Shown here: one piece after another, positions 1-7,960 of the stretch
Numbering within the stretch: the first letter of the stretch is position 1
Layout of the letters: each line of letters starts with the position of its first letter
Assembly (NCBI GenBank): GCA_946403965.1
Contig: CAMJBT010000034.1
Span: 1-33,950 of the forward strand
DNA from: an uncultured Pseudobutyrivibrio sp.
GTDB taxonomy: Bacteria; Bacillota; Clostridia; Lachnospirales; Lachnospiraceae
Direction: 5' to 3'
DNA: 33,950 bases
Translations under genes and position numbers: made by a program
The notes under the pieces: generated by a model
The model's input: only the letters and a program-made list of their open reading frames with translations
Database searches by the model: none
Told to the model about the DNA's origin: nothing

Positions 1-356
1 ATAGGATCGATTACGATGTAATCAACATCATCCTGAATGAACTGTCTTACTGCCTCAATCTGCTTTGCAGAATCATTGTCACAATCAACGAACTCAAGGT
101 CATATCCATTTGCCTCAGAAAAAGCTTCCTGAACTGAGTTTGTAGAAGCTGTACGCCAATCAGACTCATGTCCAACCTGAGCGAATCCAACAATAATCTT
201 CTCCCCTGAATCTGCACTTGAATCTGAGCTTCCTGAATCTGTTGATTCTGTTGAAGTATCTGTTGTGTCTTCAGCACCTGTGTCTGATCCACCACACGCT
301 ACCATTGATGCAGCCATAAGGCTTACGAGCATTCCTGCTACTAATTTCTTTTTCAT
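1..356 (-). CDS. Sugar ABC transporter substrate-binding lipoprotein (YtfQ-like), 3' part outside window
   Basis: About 118 N-terminal residues are visible; the reading frame is open to the left edge, so the gene is cut by the window. It starts with a lipoprotein signal (MKKKLVAGMLVSLMAASMVAC) whose MVAC lipobox predicts a lipid-anchored Cys21, followed by a Ser/Thr/Asp-rich linker. The periplasmic-binding fold then begins at about residue 53 with IIVGFAQVGHESDWRTAS, the hallmark of the YtfQ (galactofuranose-binding) family. It resembles the complete protein at 1691-2704 over this stretch (VGF-Q-G-ES-WR, then DQIEAVRQFIQ-VDYI). The start is supported by GGAAGGAG about 6 bases upstream. Permease and ATPase genes probably follow to the left (inferred). 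A well-formed promoter and a cluster of repeats lie upstream. The substrate is probably a pentose or furanose sugar, but this is uncertain. Confidence 0.88.
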   Translation of the reverse strand, partial: MKKKLVAGMLVSLMAASMVACGGSDTGAEDTTDTSTESTDSGSSDSSADSGEKIIVGFAQVGHESDWRTASTNSVQEAFSEANGYDLEFVDCDNDSAKQIEAVRQFIQDDVDYIVIDP

Positions 357-411
357 AAATCTTCTCCTTCCATAGTCTGGCCACCCCTCGGGCCTTTTTT
401 TATCTATATTT

Positions 412-440
412 ACTGTATCATTATGAATTTTTAGCAACAA
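412..440 (-). promoter_or_regulatory. Promoter of the sugar-binding protein gene
   Basis: Read on the minus strand there is a TTGTTG -35 box (435-440), exactly 17 bases, then a TACAGT -10 box (412-417). It sits about 55 bases before the start codon at 356 and reads toward it. The nearest octamer repeat (481-488) lies about 40 bases upstream of the -35 box, a position that fits an activator better than a blocking repressor. Confidence 0.55.
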
Positions 441-480
441 TTGAATAGCTCTAAAAAATCACAGTTCTAACATTCTGATG

Positions 481-625
481 ATACCAATTTTTCAATCATA
501 TTTTTTTACCATACCAATTTTTCATTTCTTTACGTTTTTTCGTTTGCAAGAGTGAAAATTTTTTGATACCAGTTTAATTTAATTACGATTGGTATGTATT
601 CCTTTTTAATAATTTTCATACCAAT
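481..625. promoter_or_regulatory. Cluster of five ATACCAAT-type octamers, putative operators
   Basis: Copies lie at 481-488, 511-518 and 618-625 on the plus strand, at 566-573 (ATACCAGT) on the plus strand, and at 588-595 on the minus strand (ATTGGTAT). The first two share a longer 14-base core (ATACCAATTTTTCA) and start exactly 30 bp apart. The copies at 566 and 588 face each other as an inverted repeat, and 588/618 form a second inverted pair. They fill the region between the divergent binding-protein gene and the GntR-type gene. Likely binders are the GntR/AraR-like protein encoded at 694 or the AraC-type response regulator encoded at 4136-5743; the sequence alone cannot decide between them. 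Confidence 0.65.
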
Positions 626-647
626 CATAATCTTTATGTGATAATAT
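617..647 (+). promoter_or_regulatory. Possible promoter of the GntR-type regulator overlapping an operator
   Basis: A TGTGATAAT extended -10 (GATAAT at 640-645, TG at 637-638) lies about 50 bases before the ATG at 694. The octamer at 618-625 occupies the expected -35 position, and no good -35 hexamer is present. This would suit autoregulation, by activation or repression, but the promoter call is weak. Confidence 0.4.
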
Positions 648-693
648 TTTGTTAGCAGGCGGTGAACCTTTTTTATTTAGGGGGAATAATTTT

Positions 694-1656
694 ATGGTTC
701 CAAAGTACATTCGATTAAAAGAAATAATTAACAACGAAATTCTTTCAGGCACATATCCTATCGGAGCAAAGCTCCCCACCGAACTTCAACTTGCAGCTAA
801 ATACAATGTAAGCCGTTCCACTGTACGGCAGGCTCTTTCTATGCTTTCTGATGAGGGTATAATCAATAAACATTGGGGCAGTGCCAACACTGTAATTTCC
901 AAAAGTGACACTTCCAAAAAAAATATTGTCATTATCCTGGTGCCATTTAAAAATAATCCATTTTATTTATCAGTTATTGATAGCATCACTTCAAATCTTC
1001 TGAAGGAAGGGCTCACGCCAGAAATACACGAAAGTAAAAATCAATTTTCTGTAGAACGTGAAATTCTAGCCAGTATGCTTAATGATATATATGGAGGATT
1101 GATTATAGCTCCAGCCTTAAGTGGGCGTCCTTCCACAAACACAGATTTGCTGCAGCTTTTACTAAAAAGAAAAACAGCTGTTATCTTTTTAAATACCGCA
1201 CCAATTGGCCTATACAACCCTACTGTAATTTCCACGGACGGTTATGGTAAAGGATATCAAATGGCCAGGTATTTCATAAATTCTGGTCACAAAAAAATAG
1301 GGGGAATATTTTTACATGATCGTCAATCATCAATCAAATCCTTCTCTGGATTTGTGGATGCCATAAGAGATGCGGGCCTTCCTATTTGTGACGATTGTTT
1401 TCTTTGGATTAATTCCGCAGATCCAGCTGGCTGCAACAGCCGTAGTTCAGCTTCGATTAATAGATTTTTAAAAAATGCATATGAAACTGTTTCAGTCATA
1501 TACTCAGATGATTCCACAATTAACACAGATGGTTCATATCCCCTGTACAAATCCACACTATCCACAACAAAGGATGTGGGAAAAGAAGCTGTTAAGCTTT
1601 TTTTAGAGCAAAAAAAGAATGGCAACAGCATTTCCGTTACCATTCAATATAAATAA
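694..1656 (+). CDS. GntR/AraR-type transcriptional regulator with a shortened sugar-binding domain
   Basis: A protein of 320 residues. Residues 1-66 form a GntR winged helix-turn-helix (KYIRLKEIINNEILSGTYP, then LPTELQLAAKYNVSRSTVRQ). From about residue 73 there is a LacI/GalR-like periplasmic-binding effector domain (IVIILVPFKNNPFYLSVI; then VISTDGYGKGYQMARYFINSGH). The combination is that of AraR-type arabinose repressors. The start chosen is ATG 694, which has AGGGGG nine bases upstream; an upstream TTG at 649 lacks this. Near residues 255-262 the text reads TVSVIYSDDS, joining what look like two separate effector-domain motifs (a CYND-like strand and the later VIGFDDS strand). About 27-30 residues normally found between them seem to be absent, and the C-terminus is also short. 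Sugar sensing may therefore be lost or changed. It probably acts on the adjacent repeats. Confidence 0.85.
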   Translation: MVPKYIRLKEIINNEILSGTYPIGAKLPTELQLAAKYNVSRSTVRQALSMLSDEGIINKHWGSANTVISKSDTSKKNIVIILVPFKNNPFYLSVIDSITSNLLKEGLTPEIHESKNQFSVEREILASMLNDIYGGLIIAPALSGRPSTNTDLLQLLLKRKTAVIFLNTAPIGLYNPTVISTDGYGKGYQMARYFINSGHKKIGGIFLHDRQSSIKSFSGFVDAIRDAGLPICDDCFLWINSADPAGCNSRSSASINRFLKNAYETVSVIYSDDSTINTDGSYPLYKSTLSTTKDVGKEAVKLFLEQKKNGNSISVTIQYK

Positions 1657-1664
1657 CACTATTG

Positions 1665-1692
1665 ATGGGCAGCTTTTCAGTTGCCCATTTTT
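1665..1692 (+). terminator. Rho-independent terminator of the GntR-type gene
   Basis: A 7-bp stem, ATGGGCA (1665-1671) with TGCCCAT (1682-1688), is followed by five T on the plus strand. It lies between the convergent stop codons and touches the stop of the minus-strand gene at 1691. On the minus strand there is no T-tract after the stem, so it works mainly in the plus direction. Confidence 0.75.
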
Positions 1693-2704
1693 AAAACTTT
1701 CTGTTTTCAATAAACCTGGCGGTAAGATTATCCTTGGTAAAATGCTGTTCCTTTACATAAGTTAATTTAGGAACCGTATCTCCTTCCTCCAACAACTGAA
1801 CAAGTTTGTATAGATATGGGCCCTGAAGAGGATTACATTCCACCTCCACGCTAATTTGTCCATCCATACACAATACTAAAGCTGTATTCATTGCATCAAA
1901 AGAAACTACCTTTATTCCAGTATCATTTCCATATGTTACCCCAGCCTCATTCATGGCTGCAATAGCACCATAGGCTTCCTCATCATTTTCACAGTAAATT
2001 ACGTCTATGTTGTCTGCACCAACCTCAGCAAGTGCCTGTGTCATAATCTCTCGTCCCTTAGCTTTGGTGAACTCACCACAATCCTGATATACGATATTCC
2101 AATTATCATTTTTTTCCAAAGCTCGCTCCAAAGCTGTAGTACGGCCCAATTGGGCAGAGGAACCAAGTGTGCCCTGTATATGCACTATATTTATATTCTC
2201 TGAGTCTTTACCTTCAGATTCTAATATTTTTTTTAGTTCCGAAATAGCGGTATCACCTTCTGATTTAAAATCTGAACCTACAAATGCTGTATACAAGGAT
2301 TCATTTTCCACAACAACATTTCTGTCACAAATAATCACAGGAATGTTTGCTGCTTTTGCTTCTGCCAAAACCGTATCCCACCCAGTCTCAACAATTGGGC
2401 TTAATATGATATAATCAACCCCTTGTTGTATAAATGTACGAATATCTCTAATTTGATTATCCTGCTTTGATTTGCCATCTTTGTAGATAAGCTTATATCC
2501 TCTTTCCTCTGTAAAGCTTTCCATTACAGAATCAGTGAGAGCCACTCGCCATGATGATTCTGCTCCTGGTTGGGAAAATCCCACCACTATCAGATCCCGC
2601 TCATCATCCTCTGTTTCAACTGATTTACTATGCCCACAGGAATACATAGAAAATATCAGAAGAATTCCCAGGATCATTCCTAATATTTTTTTCAGCCTAA
2701 ACAT
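1691..2704 (-). CDS. YtfQ-like sugar-binding lipoprotein, likely sensory partner of the two-component system
   Basis: 337 residues: a hydrophobic signal with a candidate lipid-anchor Cys23 (SMYSC), then a type I periplasmic-binding fold (IVVGFSQPGAESSWRVAL; DGKSKQDNQIRDIRTFIQQG; VDYIILSPIVETGW; IQGTLGSSAQLGR; GEFTKAKGREIM; YCENDEEAYGAIAAM). This order of motifs matches E. coli YtfQ along the whole length. The gene overlaps the end of the sensor kinase gene by 8 bases and has AGGAGG within that gene. No permease or ATPase genes accompany it. Its place directly after a YesN/YesM pair resembles XylFII of Clostridium beijerinckii, a binding protein that presents sugar to the LytS kinase. It is therefore more likely a sensor subunit than a transport subunit, although it could also serve the transporter at 1-356. 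Confidence 0.87.
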   Translation of the reverse strand: MFRLKKILGMILGILLIFSMYSCGHSKSVETEDDERDLIVVGFSQPGAESSWRVALTDSVMESFTEERGYKLIYKDGKSKQDNQIRDIRTFIQQGVDYIILSPIVETGWDTVLAEAKAANIPVIICDRNVVVENESLYTAFVGSDFKSEGDTAISELKKILESEGKDSENINIVHIQGTLGSSAQLGRTTALERALEKNDNWNIVYQDCGEFTKAKGREIMTQALAEVGADNIDVIYCENDEEAYGAIAAMNEAGVTYGNDTGIKVVSFDAMNTALVLCMDGQISVEVECNPLQGPYLYKLVQLLEEGDTVPKLTYVKEQHFTKDNLTARFIENRKF

Positions 2705-4139
2705 TTATTATCCCTTTTTCCTCCTGCTTCACCTTTGGTATCACAGCTGTTATTGTCGTGCCAACTCCCTCTGTACTGATTATTGATAGTCCATATTCAT
2801 CGCCAAAAAGAAGTTGCATACGCTTGTGCACAGTACGAAGACCAAATCCAATTTTTTCACCGGTATCTATGGCGTTTCGCATTTCCTGTAATCTTTCCTC
2901 GGTCATACCAGCACCATTGTCTCTTACAGTCAGTTCAATCTTATCTCCAATATCTATGGCATCCACACGAATAACTCCCTTTTCACGTTGTAGCTTTATT
3001 CCATGATAGATACTGTTTTCCACCAGTGGCTGAAGTGTAAGCTTAGGTATTGCATAATCATATAAACTCTCTGGTATGTGAACCTCATAATCCATTCGAT
3101 CCTGATATCTGGTTTTTTGTATAGACAGATAGCTGAGGACATGTTTTTGTTCCTCCTCTAGCGATATGATATCCTTGCCTCTACTAAGACAAAATCTAAA
3201 AAAGTCCGAAAGGGCACTTACCATTTTTATGCTTTCAGATTTCTTGTCCGCCTCTATTAGCCAGATAATTGTGTCCAAGGTGTTGTACAAAAAGTGAGGG
3301 TTAATCTGGGCCTGCAGAAGCTCTAGCTCTGCCCTACGCTTTCTTCGTTCTGCCTTTTTATTTTCCTGAATTAGGCTATTCAGTTTTCCTACCATGTTCT
3401 CGAATCCATCTGATAGTTGCTGTATTTCAAGAACTGCTGCATCCACTGGCTCCTTCGTTTCAAAATCACCAGCTGTGATATCTTCCACTCGACTTGCTAA
3501 CCTGGTAATAGGGTTTGTTATTTGTTCCGTAATATTTGATGTGTAAATAACAAGCATCAAAATAATCATTAAAAACAAGGCCACTGTTCCTAGGATCAAA
3601 TACTGCAGCTGTTCAGAAAGCTCCTCTTGAATGCTGCTTAGATGAACTGATTCATAATAAAGATAATCGTACATATAGGTTTGAATTAAATCTGTAAGGA
3701 TGTAGATATTGTTCTCCAGCTGAATCATTCCCTCATCATATGACATCGCATCATCTATTTCATCCATACGCTGTTCCAATGTAACACAAAGATTTTTTAC
3801 AGATGATATAGCCTCCATGCTTTTCTTTTGCGTGGTATTCTCCAAAAGCTTTTCTGCCAATTCTCGTGCACTTTCCACCTCATCCACAGGCTTTCCATCA
3901 GAGTAAGCACTATCACTGACATAGTAAAACATTTTCAAATCCACTACATTTTTAAAATCCTGATTGAACGCTGAGGCCGCTGTAACATTTGCAAGAACTG
4001 TTCTGTACTGCAAAGCATACCAGCATAAAATACCTATGAGTATAGCAATAACTATACTCATAGGCACAAGAATAACCCATATTAAACGCCTCAGCATGAC
4101 ACTCATTGTTTGTTTCTTTTTTAAATTTACCCCACTCAT
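2697..4139 (-). CDS. YesM/LytS-type sensor histidine kinase
   Basis: 480 residues. Transmembrane segment 1 spans about residues 19-42, an extracytoplasmic sensor region 43-178, and transmembrane segment 2 about 179-200. A HAMP domain follows at about 202-255 with a coiled-coil linker. The His_kinase domain carries the phosphoacceptor His282 in AQINPHFLYN. The ATP-binding part has the N box LQPLVENSIYHG (370-380), DNGAGM (407-412) and GFGLRTVHKRM (431-441). This is the HPK7/8-type architecture that pairs with AraC-type regulators. The ATG at 4139 overlaps the TGA of the response regulator gene (ATGA), so the pair is translationally coupled. The sensor region has no recognisable ligand domain, which fits sensing through the binding protein encoded directly downstream. 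Confidence 0.93.
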   Translation of the reverse strand: MSGVNLKKKQTMSVMLRRLIWVILVPMSIVIAILIGILCWYALQYRTVLANVTAASAFNQDFKNVVDLKMFYYVSDSAYSDGKPVDEVESARELAEKLLENTTQKKSMEAISSVKNLCVTLEQRMDEIDDAMSYDEGMIQLENNIYILTDLIQTYMYDYLYYESVHLSSIQEELSEQLQYLILGTVALFLMIILMLVIYTSNITEQITNPITRLASRVEDITAGDFETKEPVDAAVLEIQQLSDGFENMVGKLNSLIQENKKAERRKRRAELELLQAQINPHFLYNTLDTIIWLIEADKKSESIKMVSALSDFFRFCLSRGKDIISLEEEQKHVLSYLSIQKTRYQDRMDYEVHIPESLYDYAIPKLTLQPLVENSIYHGIKLQREKGVIRVDAIDIGDKIELTVRDNGAGMTEERLQEMRNAIDTGEKIGFGLRTVHKRMQLLFGDEYGLSIISTEGVGTTITAVIPKVKQEEKGIINV

Positions 4140-5743
4140 GCTCCCCGTTCCTTAGTACGAAATTCCTTTGGACTAAGTCCATAAGTTTTTTTGAAAATAT
4201 AGCTAAAATAGTGAGGATCCTTGTAACCTACCTGTTCTGCAATGGTCTGGGATTTCTCACCTGTTGTAAGAAGCATCTTCTTTGCATGCTCCATACGCTT
4301 TGTTGTCATATACTCCACAAAGGTTGTTTTATTCTCTTTTGAGAACATTGCACTCAGATAGCTAGGTGAAATGTTTATCTCTTTAGCCACCTGATTCAAG
4401 CAAAGATTGCTATCCTGGTAATGCTCATCCACATATTTGATTGCCTCTGAAAGTTGAGATTTTGACTGTTTTCCAAATTCGTTTTTACGATTTGAGATTA
4501 CAGCCCTAAACATGGATGCCACATATGGAAGCACAGTGTTTTCATCCACCATCTCCACCTGTGTTCTGGCATCACTTTCCAAAATCGTATAAGGATTCAA
4601 GGAAAGCTTTCTGAGATAATCTGAAACGCACATATACATTGTCATAGCAAAATACTTGCAAAAGATAATAGATTTTAAGGAATTTTTGGTTGTCTTGTTT
4701 ATTAGATTCTCCAAGAATCCATCTACCTCAGATTCCTCCGCATTCTCTAAAAACAATGACACCAATCTCTGATCAATAGAAACCGTCTCGCTCTCTTCAT
4801 TGTTTATTCTGATAGCTTCAATGTCATTATCAGTAAAAATATGTCCTGATGGATTCATATATCTACAGCCCAGCCTCTTGCTTGCATGACTGCAGGCAGC
4901 AGCAAACTCAGATATTCTGGTAATTGGCCCACTTTCAGCCAAATACCAATTAATCTCATCTTCATATACGATGCATCGACGCTGAATATTTTCAATTAAT
5001 GTGTTTGTGAGTTCTACGATTGAATGCTCATCCCCTTTGACGATAATGGCATAGCCTTCCAAACTCCAATGGAAAACTATGTATTCTGGGCAGCACTTCA
5101 GATACTGCATGAGCTGGTCCGAAAGACGTGCTCTATGTTTAGAAAAAATTGGTGTAGAACCAGAACCGTTCAGAGGTGTGAAATCCAATAGCACCAGATT
5201 ATAATGAGTTGCATCAAGAAAAAGCCCCAACTCCTCAGATTTCTCAAAAACCTCTGAGACAGACATGGTGCCTCCCACCAACTGATTAAAGAATCTTACT
5301 CGTGCGAATTGCTCGTACTCCTGACTTTCCGCTTTGAATTGTTCTAGATAATTGTCCTTTTCATTTTCTTTGTCCAGCTTTTCCCTCACATCAGACATAA
5401 CTTCCCCAAGCTTGTCCTTTGTAATTGGCTTCAGCAGGTAATTATCCACACCTATGCTTATAGCCTCCTGGGCATAAGAAAAATCATCAAAACCACTGAT
5501 TATAATTATTCTGGAATTAGGCAATTCCTTTTTAATAATTTTTGACAAAGCAATGCCATCCATAAATGGCATTCTAATATCTGTAATAATAACATCTGGC
5601 TTTGTCTGTCTGATTTGTGGCAATGCCATCTCCCCATCAGCGGCATCCCCCACATAGGCAAAGCCATATTGCTCCCATGGGAAGCTGACTTTCAACCCAT
5701 CTCGGATGACAATCTCATCCTCGACTAAAAATACACTATACAT
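4136..5743 (-). CDS. YesN-type response regulator with AraC DNA-binding domain
   Basis: 535 residues. The N-terminal receiver (1-120) has the acidic pair E8/D9 (VEDE), phosphoacceptor Asp55 (IITDIRMPFMDG), Ser83 and Lys105 (LLKPI). A middle region of about 300 residues has no clear family. The last 105 residues are an AraC-type double helix-turn-helix (LNQVAKEINISPSYLSAMFS; then IAEQVGYKDPHYFSYIFKKT; ending GLSPKEFR). The start is backed by GGAG eight bases upstream. It probably activates the neighbouring sugar transporter when phosphorylated by the kinase encoded immediately downstream. Only 45 bases separate it from the upstream cytidylate-kinase-like gene, with no terminator seen, so cotranscription is likely. 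Confidence 0.93.
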   Translation of the reverse strand: MYSVFLVEDEIVIRDGLKVSFPWEQYGFAYVGDAADGEMALPQIRQTKPDVIITDIRMPFMDGIALSKIIKKELPNSRIIIISGFDDFSYAQEAISIGVDNYLLKPITKDKLGEVMSDVREKLDKENEKDNYLEQFKAESQEYEQFARVRFFNQLVGGTMSVSEVFEKSEELGLFLDATHYNLVLLDFTPLNGSGSTPIFSKHRARLSDQLMQYLKCCPEYIVFHWSLEGYAIIVKGDEHSIVELTNTLIENIQRRCIVYEDEINWYLAESGPITRISEFAAACSHASKRLGCRYMNPSGHIFTDNDIEAIRINNEESETVSIDQRLVSLFLENAEESEVDGFLENLINKTTKNSLKSIIFCKYFAMTMYMCVSDYLRKLSLNPYTILESDARTQVEMVDENTVLPYVASMFRAVISNRKNEFGKQSKSQLSEAIKYVDEHYQDSNLCLNQVAKEINISPSYLSAMFSKENKTTFVEYMTTKRMEHAKKMLLTTGEKSQTIAEQVGYKDPHYFSYIFKKTYGLSPKEFRTKERGA

Positions 5744-5788
5744 TATTCTCCATATTTCCTTTTAAAACAAAAACCCCATAAGTTACTT

Positions 5789-6412
5789 CTAAGCCAATTC
5801 TTCTTTTGACTCTTCTGCTTTTCTTTTTTCTACAAACTGCAAAATCATCTCATACAAGGCATCCGCCGTTGCCTTTACTCCAAGCAAAGAGCTATTGATG
5901 CAAATATCATAACCTCTACTATCACCCCATTTCATAGTAGAGTAATAATTATGATATGCTTTTCTTTTTTTGTCGTGTCGGAACATCTTGGCTTTAGCTT
6001 CCAATCGATTGAGTTTGTAAAGTCTGCAAATTCGCTGTGTTTTGGCTTCCTCGTCACCCCTAACGAAAATTGAAACCAATGCAGGATTTCCCCTAAGCAC
6101 ATTCTCAGAACATCTTCCAACAACCACAAAGCTCTCTCCGCTTTCAGCTTTTTCACGAATGAAATTGAACTGAAGCTGTGCCACTGAATCCTGAACAGAT
6201 GAAGAATGCCCCCTGACAGTTCGAACCAGCCCTCGACGCTTCATCTCCTCGTGCTGATGTAAAGATTCCGCCTCAATACCGTTTCTTGCCGCCATCTGAT
6301 CCAGCATATTGCGATCGTACAGAGGAACATTTAATTTTTCTGACAGGATAGTAGCAATCTCGTGTCCGCCGCTTCCATACTCTCTACCTACTGAAATAAT
6401 TAACTGCCCCAT
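5789..6412 (-). CDS. Cytidylate kinase-like family protein (copy 1)
   Basis: 207 residues of the cytidylate-kinase-like family (Cytidylate_kin2). The N-terminal nucleotide loop reads ISVGREYGSGGHEIA: a glycine (GSGG) sits where a standard P-loop has the lysine (GSGK). VPLYDRNML follows, then VVVGRCSENVL and, near the C-terminus, the paired DKKRKAYHNYYS and WGDSRGYDICINSSLLG typical of the family. The biological role of these proteins is not established, and CMP kinase activity should not be assumed. GGGGG lies seven bases before the ATG. The gene leads the response regulator-kinase-binding protein cluster. A paralogue lies at 24357-24986, at the end of the branched-chain amino acid transporter operon. 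The lysine-rich C-terminus (FVEKRKAEESKEE) is not shared with that copy. Confidence 0.85.
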   Translation of the reverse strand: MGQLIISVGREYGSGGHEIATILSEKLNVPLYDRNMLDQMAARNGIEAESLHQHEEMKRRGLVRTVRGHSSSVQDSVAQLQFNFIREKAESGESFVVVGRCSENVLRGNPALVSIFVRGDEEAKTQRICRLYKLNRLEAKAKMFRHDKKRKAYHNYYSTMKWGDSRGYDICINSSLLGVKATADALYEMILQFVEKRKAEESKEELA

Positions 6413-6445
6413 AAGCTAACCCCCTTCCAGTATTTTCCTAACTTT

Positions 6446-6474
6446 ATTTTATAGCATAAATAAAAAGAAGTCGA
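6446..6474 (-). promoter_or_regulatory. Promoter of the cytidylate-kinase-like / two-component cluster
   Basis: On the minus strand TCGACT (6469-6474), 17 bases, then TAAAAT (6446-6451), inside TATAAAAT. It overlaps the 3' arm of the upstream permease terminator and lies about 34 bases before the start codon at 6412. It probably drives 6412 through 1691. Confidence 0.45.
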
Positions 6475-6501
6475 GAGGCTTATTTTTACTCATCGACTTC
6501 T
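6456..6501 (-). terminator. Terminator of the SLC13-type permease gene
   Basis: A 9-bp stem, AGAAGTCGA (6466-6474) with TCGACTTCT (6493-6501). On the minus strand it is followed by TTTTTATTTA. It begins 20 bases after the permease stop at 6522. Confidence 0.8.
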
Positions 6502-6521
6502 ATTTTGGTAATTATTTAATT

Positions 6522-7871
6522 CTAAAGATATCTTGCATATATATTCAACATGGAAATTGCAAGAACAATTAATGTGCCAGGAACTAACTCCTTGCAATAC
6601 ACAGCCCAACTAATTGGATAACCTTCTTTACCTGCAGTAGAAATGCCCACAACGTTCGCACTTGCTCCAATTGGAGTCATGCTTCCACCTATATCTGTTC
6701 CAATAGCAAGTGTCCAAGCCATCGTAGCTAAATCAACTCCTGTAGACTGTGCCAAAGCATTGATTACCGGAATCATAGTGGCAGAAAATGGAATATTGTC
6801 GATAAAGGCAGATGCAAATGCGCTAACCCAAAGGATGATAGCAATCATGATATATGCATTACCACCTGAAACCTTTGCTATGAAATCTGCGATTACAACA
6901 AGCACTCCTGTTTCTTCAAGACCTCCTACTACCACAAACAATCCTATAAAGAAAAGTAGGGTTGTATAATCTACTTTTTTCAAAAGAGTAGCTGCCTTCT
7001 TTCCAGCGGCAATCAAGGTTATTGCTGCAACTACTACTCCAATAAAAGCTACTGTCAGTCCAGTGAAGGAATGGGTTACAAGAAGAAGTACTGCAATACC
7101 AAAAATGATGGTACTTGTCATAAACTCTTTCATGTTGTTTATCCTTACATCTACATCAATGGAACCTGGATCCACTCTATCACCTGGATCTTGAAGGCGA
7201 TTTCTCATTGTGAAATAAAAATATATGATAATAACAACCAACGACACAGCCCCGATTGTACCAGTATTCATCACGAAATCTGCGAATGAATACCCAAGGG
7301 AAGTACCTATTATTATATTAGGTGGGTCTCCGCACATTGTTGCACTTCCTCCCAGATTGGCACAAAAGATTTCTGCCATAATAACAGGAATAGGGTTGAA
7401 CTTCAGTGTACGAGCCAACCTGATAGTCACTGCCGCCAAGAATAAAATGACAGTAATCGAATCAATAAACATGGCCAACACTGATGCCAAAATCATAAAG
7501 GCTACAAAGATCTTCACTGGCTCAAAATTCGCAAGCTTTGCAATTTTAAGACATAGCCAATCGAAAAATCCAGCAGATGCCATACCCTCAACCATTATCA
7601 TCATACCCCATAAAAAAATGATAGTGGCCCAGTTTATGCCAGAAGTTTGTTCAGCATGCTCTCCTGCTGCATACCAAAAACTCTTTGTAAAAATATTTTG
7701 GATAGCTATAGTATTTCTGAATGCTTCTGCATCCCGCATTGCAAATCCAAATACCAGAATACTGGTAAGTGCACCACTGGACAATGTGACATAATGCTTC
7801 GGGAATCTATCCCAAACAATAAAAGCAAACATAGTCACAAATACTACTAATGCTAATATCTGCGCTAACAT
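6522..7871 (-). CDS. SLC13/ArsB-NhaD-type anion permease
   Basis: 449 residues, with about 11-12 hydrophobic membrane segments over the full length. Family signatures are the two re-entrant repeats: AEIFCANLGGSATMCGDPPNIIIGTS in the first half and DIGGSMTPIGASANVVGISTAG in the second. These are the GN-P glycine-rich loops of the ArsB/NhaD and DASS superfamily. MFIDSITVILFLAA and SAFIDNIPFSATMIP are the paired motifs that precede them. The substrate could be a di- or tricarboxylate, another anion, or Na+/H+; the sequence does not decide. ATG 7871 is preferred over an upstream ATG at 7895 because GAAGGGAG sits eight bases before it. The gene appears monocistronic, with its own terminator. Confidence 0.88.
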   Translation of the reverse strand: MLAQILALVVFVTMFAFIVWDRFPKHYVTLSSGALTSILVFGFAMRDAEAFRNTIAIQNIFTKSFWYAAGEHAEQTSGINWATIIFLWGMMIMVEGMASAGFFDWLCLKIAKLANFEPVKIFVAFMILASVLAMFIDSITVILFLAAVTIRLARTLKFNPIPVIMAEIFCANLGGSATMCGDPPNIIIGTSLGYSFADFVMNTGTIGAVSLVVIIIYFYFTMRNRLQDPGDRVDPGSIDVDVRINNMKEFMTSTIIFGIAVLLLVTHSFTGLTVAFIGVVVAAITLIAAGKKAATLLKKVDYTTLLFFIGLFVVVGGLEETGVLVVIADFIAKVSGGNAYIMIAIILWVSAFASAFIDNIPFSATMIPVINALAQSTGVDLATMAWTLAIGTDIGGSMTPIGASANVVGISTAGKEGYPISWAVYCKELVPGTLIVLAISMLNIYARYL

Positions 7872-7938
7872 AAAAACTACTCCCTTCGTATACATTACCT
7901 TAAATCATATTGTATACTTCAGGAGTAGCTATTAGAAT

Positions 7939-7960
7939 AAACACTTTGGCCTAAGTGTTT
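7939..7960. terminator. Hairpin at the end of the GH3 gene, weak terminator
   Basis: An 8-bp stem, AAACACTT (7939-7946) with AAGTGTTT (7953-7960), overlaps the TAG stop codon (7951-7953) of the GH3 gene. The T-rich run (GCTTTTTT) lies on the plus-strand side, so as a minus-strand terminator it is weak. The promoter of the downstream permease must lie in the remaining 65 bases, where two GTATAC hexamers (7888-7893, 7912-7917) occur 24 bp apart. Confidence 0.4.

Noticed and set aside
7225-7794. Long open frame on the plus strand (about 190 codons) inside the permease gene
   Set aside because: It is antisense to a clear membrane protein, has no ribosome binding site and no recognisable domain.
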